From the NCBI GenBank assembly GCA_012274205.1, contig JAAOZY010000326.1, positions 1 to 5,434 of the forward strand: a stretch of DNA of 5,434 nucleotides. Direction: 5' to 3'. Positions 1-5,434 of the stretch are shown one piece after another. Every line of letters begins with the position of its first letter. Position 1 is the stretch's first letter. The translations under genes were made by a program, and so were the position numbers. The DNA is from Betaproteobacteria bacterium (GTDB lineage: Bacteria; Pseudomonadota; Gammaproteobacteria; Burkholderiales; SG8-39). The notes beneath the pieces were generated by a model. That model saw only the letters and a list, made by a program, of their open reading frames with translations, had not been told where the DNA came from and did not search any database.

Positions 1-101
1 ACCAGCGGCGCGGTGATCATGAATATCACCAGCAGCACCAGCATCACGTCGATATAGGGCACGACGTTGATCTCGCTCATGGCGCGGCGCGCTCGCGGCA
101 T
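1..101 (-). CDS. tolR: Tol-Pal system protein TolR, N-terminal fragment (cut by the window edge)
   Basis: Only the first 33 codons lie in the window; the gene continues past base 1. The visible protein has a short basic cytoplasmic start (MPRARRAM), then the segment SEINVVPYIDVMLVLLVIFM leading into the single transmembrane helix typical of TolR/ExbD. Asp18 in the PYIDV motif matches the conserved membrane aspartate of the family that takes part in proton flow through the TolQ-TolR stator. The start chosen is the ATG at 101-99, preceded by a strong GGGAGG ribosome binding site (114-109) with a 7-base spacer. An in-frame ATG at 80 (MSEIN) is a weaker alternative. The gene begins 12 bases after the tolQ stop, so the two are almost certainly co-transcribed and the ribosome binding site overlaps the end of tolQ. 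TolR acts in the inner membrane, energising TolA and Pal during envelope constriction at division. Confidence 0.93.
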   Translation of the reverse strand, partial: MPRARRAMSEINVVPYIDVMLVLLVIFMITAPL

Positions 102-113
102 CGCCCGCCCTCC

Positions 114-800
114 CTATTTGCTCACGCCGGACTGGCGCTGCAGGATGTTGGAAAACTCCTCGATGAAGCTCTCGAAGCGGATCGCGAGGCGGTCGATGTC
201 GTGCGCATAGCGGTTGTAGGCGACCACGGCGGGAATTGCGGCGAACAGGCCGATCGCGGTGGCGATCAGCGCTTCGGCGATGCCCGGCGCGACATGCGCC
301 AGCGTCGCCGAACTGACGTTGGCGAGGCCGCGGAACGAATTCATGATGCCCCATACCGTGCCGAACAGGCCGACGTAGGGGCTGACCGAACCGACCGATG
401 CGAGGAAGGCCAGATGGCGCTCGAGGTTGTCCATCTCGCGCTGGTAAGTGGCGCGCATGGCGCGGCGCGCGCCTTCCACCGGGATGCTGGGGTCGGCGCC
501 GCGCTGCGCGCGCAGCTTGGCGAATTCGCGGAATCCGGCCTCGAATATGCGCTCCAGCGACCCGGCGCGGTGGCGATCGTTGACCGCACTCTGGTACAGG
601 CCGTTCATGTCGCTGCCGCTCCAGAAATCGCGCTCGAATTTCTCGGTCTGCGTCCTCGCCTGGCGCAGCGCAAACAGCTTGCGGAAGATGAACAGCCAGC
701 TCATGAACGAAACCGAAAGCAGCAGCGCCATCACCAACTGCACCGGTACGCTGGCATTGGTGATCAGGGAAAATATCGACAGGTCCTGGGTTACGTTCAT
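114..800 (-). CDS. tolQ: Tol-Pal system protein TolQ, inner-membrane proton channel subunit
   Basis: TolQ (228 aa with this start, close to the usual 225-230) belongs to the MotA/TolQ/ExbB proton channel family. With TolR it uses the proton motive force to energise TolA. Hydrophobic segments lie at about residues 16-40, 132-157 and 168-195, the three-helix topology of the family, with a large cytoplasmic loop between the first two. The hallmark stretches GLFGTVWGIM (144-153) and APGIAEALIATAIGL (171-185) are intact, including the channel threonines (about T148 and T181). The ATG at 800 (MNVTQDLSIF) was chosen because family similarity begins there; a TTG 54 bases upstream would add a non-conserved leader running through a terminator hairpin. 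The ribosome binding site at 800 is weak (GCGAG, rather far away). The hairpin just upstream (829-851) suggests reduced read-through from ybgC. tolR follows after 12 bases. Confidence 0.95.
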   Translation of the reverse strand: MNVTQDLSIFSLITNASVPVQLVMALLLSVSFMSWLFIFRKLFALRQARTQTEKFERDFWSGSDMNGLYQSAVNDRHRAGSLERIFEAGFREFAKLRAQRGADPSIPVEGARRAMRATYQREMDNLERHLAFLASVGSVSPYVGLFGTVWGIMNSFRGLANVSSATLAHVAPGIAEALIATAIGLFAAIPAVVAYNRYAHDIDRLAIRFESFIEEFSNILQRQSGVSK

Positions 801-828
801 GTTGTTATCGACTCGCGTAGCGGGTTGG

Positions 829-851
829 AAAAAGGGGGCACGAGCCCCCTT
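829..851 (-). terminator. Rho-independent terminator or attenuator between ybgC and tolQ
   Basis: Reading the minus strand, AAGGGGGC (851-844), loop TCGT, and GCCCCCTT (839-832) form a perfect 8-bp stem. The T run TTTTT (833-829) overlaps the end of the stem and follows its G/C core. This is the form of an intrinsic terminator for leftward transcription. It lies 12 bases after the ybgC stop and 28 bases before the tolQ ATG. The plus-strand side lacks a comparable T run, so it looks one-directional. It could be a full terminator, in which case tolQ needs its own promoter inside ybgC, or a partial attenuator that sets the ratio of ruv-ybgC to tol transcripts. Confidence 0.7.
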
Positions 852-863
852 CAATTCCCCAAT

Positions 864-1256
864 TCAGAGTGCATCTCCCAATAATTGCGGTATGGCAGCC
901 GGCTTCAGGTCACGCTGCCTGAGGCAGGCCACCCGGACCTCGGCGCGCGCCAGCAGCTCGCCGTTGCGCCGCGCCTCCTGGGCAAGTTCAACATAGACAC
1001 GCGCAATCTTCAGCGGTTCAACCGTGACCTCGAGCATGTCGTCCAGCCGCGCCGGACGGAGGAAGTCCAGCGTCGCCCGGTGCACCACGAAAATCAGCCC
1101 TTCCTCCTGCGCGAGTTTATCCTGATTCAGGCCGAAATTGCGCAGCCATTCGGTGCGCGCGCGCTCGAAGAATTTCAGGTAATTGGCGTAATAGACGATG
1201 CCGCCGGTGTCCGTGTCCTCATAGTAGACGCGCACCGGCCAGGAGAAGGGTTTCAC
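864..1256 (-). CDS. ybgC: Tol-Pal cluster acyl-CoA thioesterase YbgC (4HBT hotdog fold)
   Basis: This is a 130-residue single-domain hotdog-fold thioesterase, close to the E. coli YbgC length of 134. Characterised YbgC proteins hydrolyse acyl-CoA thioesters in the cytoplasm and associate with phospholipid-synthesis enzymes; their exact link to Tol-Pal function is unclear. The active-site motif YYEDTDTGGIVYYANYL lies near residues 11-27. Asp16 is the likely catalytic aspartate (Asp18 in E. coli), and Tyr23 sits where E. coli has a histidine. The motif FFERARTEWLR follows directly and is typical of the family. The GTG at 1256-1254 (MKPFSWPVRV) was chosen because it gives the normal N-terminus. 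It lies one base after the ruvB stop, so translation is probably coupled. A further GTG at 1298 would overlap ruvB and add 14 non-conserved residues. The gene ends just before a terminator-like hairpin. Confidence 0.93.
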   Translation of the reverse strand: MKPFSWPVRVYYEDTDTGGIVYYANYLKFFERARTEWLRNFGLNQDKLAQEEGLIFVVHRATLDFLRPARLDDMLEVTVEPLKIARVYVELAQEARRNGELLARAEVRVACLRQRDLKPAAIPQLLGDAL

Positions 1257-1257
1257 C

Positions 1258-2310
<1,053 letters not shown>

Positions 2311-2324
2311 GCGCTATCTTACCC

Positions 2325-2372
2325 GCGGATGCAGCTCCCGTTCCTGCAATCCGGGCGTTCGACCGCATCCGC
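2325..2372. repeat. 8-bp inverted repeat in the spacer before ruvB
   Basis: GCGGATGC (2325-2332) and GCATCCGC (2365-2372) are perfect complements separated by 32 bases. The interval can form smaller alternative hairpins: GCAG/CTGC at 2331-2334 and 2344-2347, or CCCG/CGGG at 2337-2340 and 2352-2355. The repeat fills most of the 63-base gap between the PAS gene stop and the ruvB ATG. Neither strand has a T run after it, so it is not a typical intrinsic terminator. It could be an RNA processing or stability hairpin, the scar of a deletion or insertion, or chance in GC-rich DNA. Confidence 0.4.
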
Positions 2373-2373
2373 T

Positions 2374-3648
2374 TCAGCGCCCGGGCGCGCGCTCCGGCTG
2401 CGCGGTGTGCGACAGGTCGGCGAAAAACACGAGGTAATGCGTGGTGCGCCCGGCTGCATCCCGGATTGCGGAAATGTTGCGCCATTCGCGGTAGATGCTG
2501 GCGTCCTTGCGCCGGCACCAGGAGGTGCCGGTCCAGTGTCCCTGGCGCTGCAATACCGCGCGTATCTCGGCATAGAACTCGGGCGGCTGCAGCGCGGTGC
2601 GGAACGCGCCCTCGGGTCTTCCGCAGACCTCGTCTTCGCCGTATCCGGTGAGCGCAGTGTAGGCCCGGTTGACCGAAATGATGGTGTCGTCGGCATCGAT
2701 GATCATCATCGCTTCGCTCATGTTCTCGAACACGTTCGCCTGGACCGCGAGCCTCCTGTCGCGCTGGCGCAGTCCGGTAATGTCGGTCGAAACGATCACG
2801 ATGCGCGGGCCGTCCGCGTGCACCACGTTCTTTGCGACCGCCTGAAATTCGTGCACCGCGCCGTCGGCGGCGCTCATGCGATAGTGGAAAGTCTGCGGCT
2901 GCGCCGTGCGCACCGCGGTATCGAGTGCCGCGCGCGCCGCGTCCCGGTCTTCGGCATGCATCGTCGCAAGCGCGTCCGCGCCGGTTTCGAGGGCCGCGCC
3001 CGGGAGCAGCCTGCGGTACGCGGGATTCGCGTATAACCAGCACCCGCCGGCATCCAGCATGGCGATCAGGTCTTCCGCGTTCTCGGTGATGATGCGGTAG
3101 TGCTCCTCGCGCTGGCGCAGGGTCTCGCGCGTGGCGCGCAGCTTGCGGCTTTGCGCATACGCGATGTTTCCCAGGCCGATCACGTAGATGAACAGGCCCA
3201 GCAGGCAAAGCACGGTGGCCGCGGTTTCGGTATGCGGCGAGAACCTGAAACCGGCGACCAGCACCCACGCCAGGGCGCCCAGCGCAAACACCAGCAGCGC
3301 GCCCAGGGCCCCGCGCCAGCCGCGGTTGATGCCGTTGTTGAGCGCCGCCCCGAGAAAAATGGGGAACCCGATCCAGGCGGGAAATTCGAGCGCCGCCACC
3401 CAGACGCCGAGCAGCAGGCAATCGAGCAGCAGGTTCGCATGCTCGGCCTTGAGCGAATTCGCCGCGCTGCGCGCGCGCCAGAACAGCAGGTGCGGGTACA
3501 CCAGAAACTGCAGCGCGAGCAGGGACCAGGCCAGCCCGCCATAAGCGCCGGCGCGCATTTGAATGGCGATGGCCGCGAACAGGCCGGCGAACGTGACCGT
3601 CCGGATCTGGTAGAAGATGCGGACGAAGCGGTGGTACTGCCTGGCCAA
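2374..3648 (-). CDS. MASE2-like membrane protein with two PAS domains and no output domain
   Basis: This 424-residue protein looks like a membrane-anchored sensor. Residues about 8-110 resemble MASE2, the membrane domain found in some diguanylate and adenylate cyclases; WSLLALQFLVYPHL (41-54) and the NLLLDCLLLGVWVA stretch (72-85) are characteristic. Further hydrophobic helices lie at about 113-133 and 143-163, followed by a charged helical linker (165-185). PAS 1 spans about 184-292 (ENAEDLIAMLDA, a HAEDR motif, ending VSTDITGL). PAS 2 spans about 302-414 (VFENMSEAMMIIDAD, VNRAYTALTGY, ending in the PAC-like HYLVFFADL). The protein stops 13 residues later with no GGDEF, EAL, kinase or cyclase domain. 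The ligand is unknown and no heme or flavin signature is evident. The TTG start (3648-3646) is backed by AGGAG with a 6-base spacer and lies 2 bases after the ruvA stop. It may be a degenerate cyclase or a signalling protein that works through partners. The MASE2 call is from pattern recognition. Confidence 0.82.
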   Translation of the reverse strand: MARQYHRFVRIFYQIRTVTFAGLFAAIAIQMRAGAYGGLAWSLLALQFLVYPHLLFWRARSAANSLKAEHANLLLDCLLLGVWVAALEFPAWIGFPIFLGAALNNGINRGWRGALGALLVFALGALAWVLVAGFRFSPHTETAATVLCLLGLFIYVIGLGNIAYAQSRKLRATRETLRQREEHYRIITENAEDLIAMLDAGGCWLYANPAYRRLLPGAALETGADALATMHAEDRDAARAALDTAVRTAQPQTFHYRMSAADGAVHEFQAVAKNVVHADGPRIVIVSTDITGLRQRDRRLAVQANVFENMSEAMMIIDADDTIISVNRAYTALTGYGEDEVCGRPEGAFRTALQPPEFYAEIRAVLQRQGHWTGTSWCRRKDASIYREWRNISAIRDAAGRTTHYLVFFADLSHTAQPERAPGR

Positions 3649-3650
3649 GC

Positions 3651-4232
3651 TCAGCTCCTGGCCAGCGCCTTCAGCGCCTGGCGGATGCCCTCGGATACAC
3701 CCAGGCCTTCGGGCAAATGCTTGAGCGCGTAGCGCGCCTCTTTTTCGTTGTAGCCGAGCGCGAGCAGCGCGTTGAGCACGTCGTCCGCTGCCGGGGCGGC
3801 GCGGTTCACAGCGACGCCCGCGGTGATCTCGGCGCCGAGCTTGTCCTTCAGTTCGAGCAGCAGGCGCTCGGCCGTCTTCTTGCCTATGCCGGGAACCTTG
3901 ATCAGGCGCCCGGCTTCCTGCATCGCCACCGCCTGCACCAGCTCGGCGACGCTCATGCCGGAGAGCAGGGACAGCGCGGTGCGCGCGCCGACGCCGCTGA
4001 TCTTGAGCAGCTGGCGGAACGCCCTGCGCTCCGCCTCGCTGGCGAAGCCGTAGAGCAGGTGCGCGTCTTCGCGCACCACCAGATGGGTGTACAGCGTCAC
4101 CCGCTCGCCCACCGCGGGCAGATTGTAGAAGGTGCTCATGGGCACATCGACTTCGTAGCCCACGCCCTGCACTTCCAGCGTCAGCTGGGGCGGGTTCTTT
4201 TCCAGCAGCACGCCGTTCAAGCGCCCGATCAT
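3651..4232 (-). CDS. ruvA: Holliday junction branch migration protein RuvA
   Basis: RuvA (193 aa, normal family length about 190-205) binds the four-way junction as a tetramer and loads the RuvB rings. The N-terminal OB fold starts with MIGRLNG. The acidic pin residues Glu55 and Asp56, which help separate strands at the crossover, are present in VVREDAHLLYGF. Two helix-hairpin-helix motifs follow: LLKISGVGARTAL (75-87) and LIKVPGIGKKTAERL (110-124). After a short alanine-rich linker (about 134-150) comes the C-terminal RuvB-contacting domain (151-193). The ATG at 4232 overlaps the ruvC stop as ATGA, with a purine-rich AGAGGGGG stretch upstream as ribosome binding site, so the two are translationally coupled. 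Upstream open frame in the same phase (to 4484) is not conserved and overlaps ruvC. The gene directly downstream is the PAS protein, not ruvB as expected. Confidence 0.97.
   Translation of the reverse strand: MIGRLNGVLLEKNPPQLTLEVQGVGYEVDVPMSTFYNLPAVGERVTLYTHLVVREDAHLLYGFASEAERRAFRQLLKISGVGARTALSLLSGMSVAELVQAVAMQEAGRLIKVPGIGKKTAERLLLELKDKLGAEITAGVAVNRAAPAADDVLNALLALGYNEKEARYALKHLPEGLGVSEGIRQALKALARS
3655..3659 (-). promoter_or_regulatory. Ribosome binding site AGGAG fixing a TTG start
   Basis: On the minus strand AGGAG (3659-3655) lies 6 bases before the TTG at 3648. It overlaps the last codons of ruvA, whose TGA stop is at 3653-3651. This is the clearest Shine-Dalgarno and spacing in the window and is the reason for accepting TTG as the start of the PAS gene; the next in-frame ATG is codon 31, inside the membrane domain. 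It implies that the gene is translated with ruvA rather than being a silent insertion. Confidence 0.75.
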
Positions 4233-4762
4233 ATGAGCCGCCCCCTCTTTACGCGATAGCCCGCGGTTGCGATCGATCCGAGCCCCTGCCCGCCATGCGC
4301 GTGGCAGATGGCGCAGGCGAGCGCGTCGGCTGCGTCCGCGCCCGGATTGCCCGGCAGGCGCAGCAGGCGGCGCACCATCTCCTGCACCTGGTCCTTGTTC
4401 GCGTGGCCGTTTCCGACCACCGCCTGCTTCACCTGCAGCGCGGTGTATTCGGCTACCGGCAGGTTCTCCAGCACCGCGGCGCAAATCGCGGTGCCGCGCG
4501 CCTGTCCCAGCAGCAGCGTGGATTGGGGGTTGACGTTGACGAACACCTTCTCCACCGCGACCTGCTGCGGCCGGTGCTGCTGGATCACTTCGCGCAGGCC
4601 TTCGAGTATGGTCTTGAGCCGCCCGGGCAGGTCCAGTTCCGGGGCTTTGACGCAGCCGCTGGTCACATAGTCGAGCTTGCTGCCGGTCTTGCGCACGATG
4701 CCGAATCCGGTAATGCGCAGGCCGGGGTCGATGCCCAGGATGGTCACGGTGGTTTCGGCCAT
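4229..4762 (-). CDS. ruvC: Crossover junction endodeoxyribonuclease RuvC
   Basis: RuvC (177 aa) is the dimeric, metal-dependent Holliday-junction resolvase with an RNase H-like fold. The four catalytic acids can be placed: Asp12 in LGIDPG, Glu71 in AVEKVF, and Asp143 and Asp146 in GADAADALA, with the same 3-residue spacing as Asp138 and Asp141 in E. coli. The basic stretch VKQAVVGNGHANKDQV (111-126) is the usual DNA-contacting region. The ATG at 4762 gives MAETTVTILGIDPG. A GTG at 4747 (codon 6) would give a length and N-terminus closer to many homologues. Neither start has a clear Shine-Dalgarno site. A consensus TATAAT ends 8 bases before the ATG, which raises the possibility of a leaderless or near-leaderless message. 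The stop overlaps the ruvA start by ATGA. The upstream spacer separates it from yebC. Confidence 0.97.
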   Translation of the reverse strand: MAETTVTILGIDPGLRITGFGIVRKTGSKLDYVTSGCVKAPELDLPGRLKTILEGLREVIQQHRPQQVAVEKVFVNVNPQSTLLLGQARGTAICAAVLENLPVAEYTALQVKQAVVGNGHANKDQVQEMVRRLLRLPGNPGADAADALACAICHAHGGQGLGSIATAGYRVKRGRLI

Positions 4763-4770
4763 ATCGATCG

Positions 4771-4776
4771 ATTATA
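4771..4776 (-). promoter_or_regulatory. Candidate sigma-70 -10 box (TATAAT) for ruvC
   Basis: The minus strand reads TATAAT at 4776-4771, a perfect -10 consensus that stands out in GC-rich DNA. A start of transcription would be expected around 4765-4762, at or within a few bases of the ruvC ATG. The -35 side is weak: ACAGGT at a 17-base spacing or TACAGG at 18. A better hexamer, TTGATA (4804-4799), lies 22 bases away, which is too far for a standard promoter. The candidate -35 region falls in one arm of the inverted repeat at 4790-4832, so a DNA-binding regulator could overlap it. Confidence 0.5.
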
Positions 4777-4789
4777 GCCTTGTGCGCCG

Positions 4790-4875
4790 CGAGACCTGTA
4801 TCAAGATGAGGGGATACGCCCCGAAGGTCTCGATCCCGCTTGACGGGAAAGTCCCCTTGGGGGACATCCCCTCAT
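4790..4875. repeat. Complex nested inverted repeats in the yebC-ruvC spacer
   Basis: Several perfect inverted repeats are packed into 86 bases. Stem A is CGAGACCT (4790-4797) with AGGTCTCG (4825-4832), with an inner GTATC/GATAC pair (4798-4802, 4813-4817). Stem B is ATGAGGGGAT (4806-4815) with ATCCCCTCAT (4866-4875), 10 bp. Stem C is TCCCG/CGGGA (4834-4838, 4844-4848). Stem D is GTCCCC/GGGGAC (4851-4856, 4860-4865) with a 3-base loop and its right arm directly beside that of B. B can enclose C and D as a branched structure, whereas A and B cross each other and would be mutually exclusive or a pseudoknot. No T run follows, so this is not a simple terminator. It may be a structured RNA element on a yebC read-through transcript, an operator region, or a REP-like palindromic repeat. 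Confidence 0.65.
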
Positions 4876-4890
4876 ACTCCCCGATGTCGG

Positions 4891-4918
4891 CCCGTTGCCA
4901 AATTCGTTTTGCAACGGG
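4891..4918. repeat. Hairpin just downstream of the yebC stop
   Basis: CCCGTTGC (4891-4898) and GCAACGGG (4911-4918) form a perfect 8-bp stem around a 12-base loop. Within the loop AAA (4900-4902) can pair with TTT (4907-4909) across one mismatch, leaving TTCG on the plus strand (CGAA on the minus) as a tetraloop. The hairpin begins 7 bases after the yebC TAG. No T run follows on the minus strand, so efficient intrinsic termination is not expected. It may be a 3' stabilising or processing hairpin, or a weak or factor-assisted terminator for yebC. Confidence 0.6.
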
Positions 4919-4925
4919 TTCCGCG

Positions 4926-5434
4926 CTACTCTTCGAGTATCGCCGTGGTGTAAACCTCCTGCACATCGTCCAGCGCTTCGAGCGCGTCGAGCAGCTTCTG
5001 CATGCGTGCCGCGTCCTCGCCGGCCAGCACGGTCTCGCTCAGGGGCTTCATCGTGATTTCAGCCAGTTCGGGTTTGAGTCCGGCTTTTTCCAGGCCCTGT
5101 TTCACCACGGAAAAGTCGCCCTGCGCGCAGATCACTTCCACCGAGCCGTCCTCGTTGGCAAGCACGTCTTCGGCGCCGGCGTCGAGCGCCACCTCCATGA
5201 CCTTGTCCTCGCTCGTGCCCGGGGCGAATACGAACTGGCCGCAGTGCTTGAACATGAACGCCACCGAGCCGTCGGTGCCGAGGTTGCCGCCATGCTTGAC
5301 CAAGCCATGGCGCACGTCGGCCACGGTGCGGGTGCGGTTGTCGGTAAGGCAGTCGACCATCACCGCCGCGCCGCCGATGCCGTAACCTTCATAGCGCACT
5401 TCATCGTAGTTGGCGCCCTCGAGCGCGCCGGCGC
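4926..5434 (-). CDS. yebC: YebC/TACO1 family protein, C-terminal part (5' end outside the window)
   Basis: The reading frame is open to the window edge, so the start and the N-terminal third are missing; 168 codons are visible of a family usually about 240 residues long. The first visible residues, AGALEGANYDEVRYEGYG, followed by MVDCLTDNRTRTVADVRH and KHGGNLGTDGSVAFMF, are the conserved core of the YebC/TACO1/PmpR family. The tail ALDDVQEVYTTAILEE matches the usual DVQ-VYT ending. Members were long annotated as DNA-binding transcriptional regulators. Mitochondrial TACO1 and bacterial homologues are now linked to translation, helping ribosomes through difficult stretches such as polyproline; which role applies here cannot be told from sequence. 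Position upstream of ruvC is conserved in many proteobacteria. A hairpin follows the stop by 7 bases, and ruvC begins 163 bases downstream. Confidence 0.95.
   Translation of the reverse strand, partial: AGALEGANYDEVRYEGYGIGGAAVMVDCLTDNRTRTVADVRHGLVKHGGNLGTDGSVAFMFKHCGQFVFAPGTSEDKVMEVALDAGAEDVLANEDGSVEVICAQGDFSVVKQGLEKAGLKPELAEITMKPLSETVLAGEDAARMQKLLDALEALDDVQEVYTTAILEE

Noticed and set aside
801..854. TTG start adding 18 residues to TolQ
   Set aside because: The leader is not TolQ-like, the GGGG upstream is only 2 bases from the TTG, and the extension would run through the terminator hairpin.
201..884. Plus-strand open frame of 227 codons opposite tolQ
   Set aside because: It lies antisense to the well conserved tolQ and has low-complexity composition and no recognisable motif; it is a GC shadow.
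2311..2330. Possible ruvB promoter with TAAGAT as -10
   Set aside because: It matches the consensus at only 4 of 6 bases, and the nearest -35-like hexamer (TTGCAG) is about 23 bases away, too far for a sigma-70 promoter.
4233..4484. 84-residue N-terminal extension of RuvA
   Set aside because: It overlaps the ruvC coding region, is arginine/glycine-rich and non-conserved, while MIGRLNG at 4232 is the canonical RuvA start with an ATGA overlap.
4790..4815. Possible LexA (SOS) box near the ruvC promoter, from CTGT at 4796-4799
   Set aside because: The matching half is GAGG instead of ACAG after an 8-base spacing, so only half a site is present. I saw no better LexA-type site upstream of ruvA or ruvB.
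4772..4966. 64-codon minus-strand frame spanning the yebC end and the yebC-ruvC spacer
   Set aside because: It has no good ribosome binding site, overlaps yebC, and most of its sequence is the inverted-repeat region, so the open frame is better explained by the repeat structure. I could not exclude a small peptide.

Overview
This GC-rich window carries eight genes, all on the minus strand and closely packed. In transcription order (right to left) they are yebC (5' end outside the window), ruvC, ruvA, a membrane PAS sensor-like protein, ruvB, ybgC, tolQ and the first codons of tolR. The yebC-ruvC-ruvA-ruvB-ybgC-tolQ-tolR order is the classic proteobacterial arrangement, as in Pseudomonas. The protein sequences and GC-rich codon use suggest a betaproteobacterium; that assignment is an inference from family resemblance, not from a marker gene.

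Right part (about 3650-5434): the C-terminal two thirds of YebC/TACO1, a 163-base intergenic stretch dense in inverted repeats with a consensus TATAAT box beside the ruvC start, then ruvC and ruvA overlapping by ATGA. Both Ruv proteins look intact: RuvC has all four catalytic acids, and RuvA has both helix-hairpin-helix motifs and the acidic pin.

Middle part (about 1258-3650): a 424-residue protein with a MASE2-like membrane domain and two PAS domains sits between ruvA and ruvB, which normally adjoin. It starts at TTG, 2 bases after the ruvA stop, behind a near-ideal AGGAG ribosome binding site. It stops just after the second PAS domain, where homologous architectures usually continue into a GGDEF or other output domain. 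It is followed by a 63-base spacer with an 8-bp inverted repeat, and then an intact ruvB.

Left part (1-1257): ybgC starts (GTG) one base after the ruvB stop. A hairpin followed by TTTTT lies between ybgC and tolQ and looks like an intrinsic terminator or attenuator separating the repair genes from the Tol-Pal envelope genes. tolQ and the start of tolR follow.

RuvA and RuvB form the Holliday-junction branch-migration motor and RuvC is the resolvase. TolQ and TolR form the inner-membrane proton-driven stator of Tol-Pal, with YbgC encoded at the head of that cluster. The points most worth a second look are the output-less sensor inside ruvAB, the structured yebC-ruvC spacer, the possibly leaderless ruvC promoter, and the ybgC-tolQ terminator. 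I saw no RNA genes, insertion sequences or CRISPR arrays.
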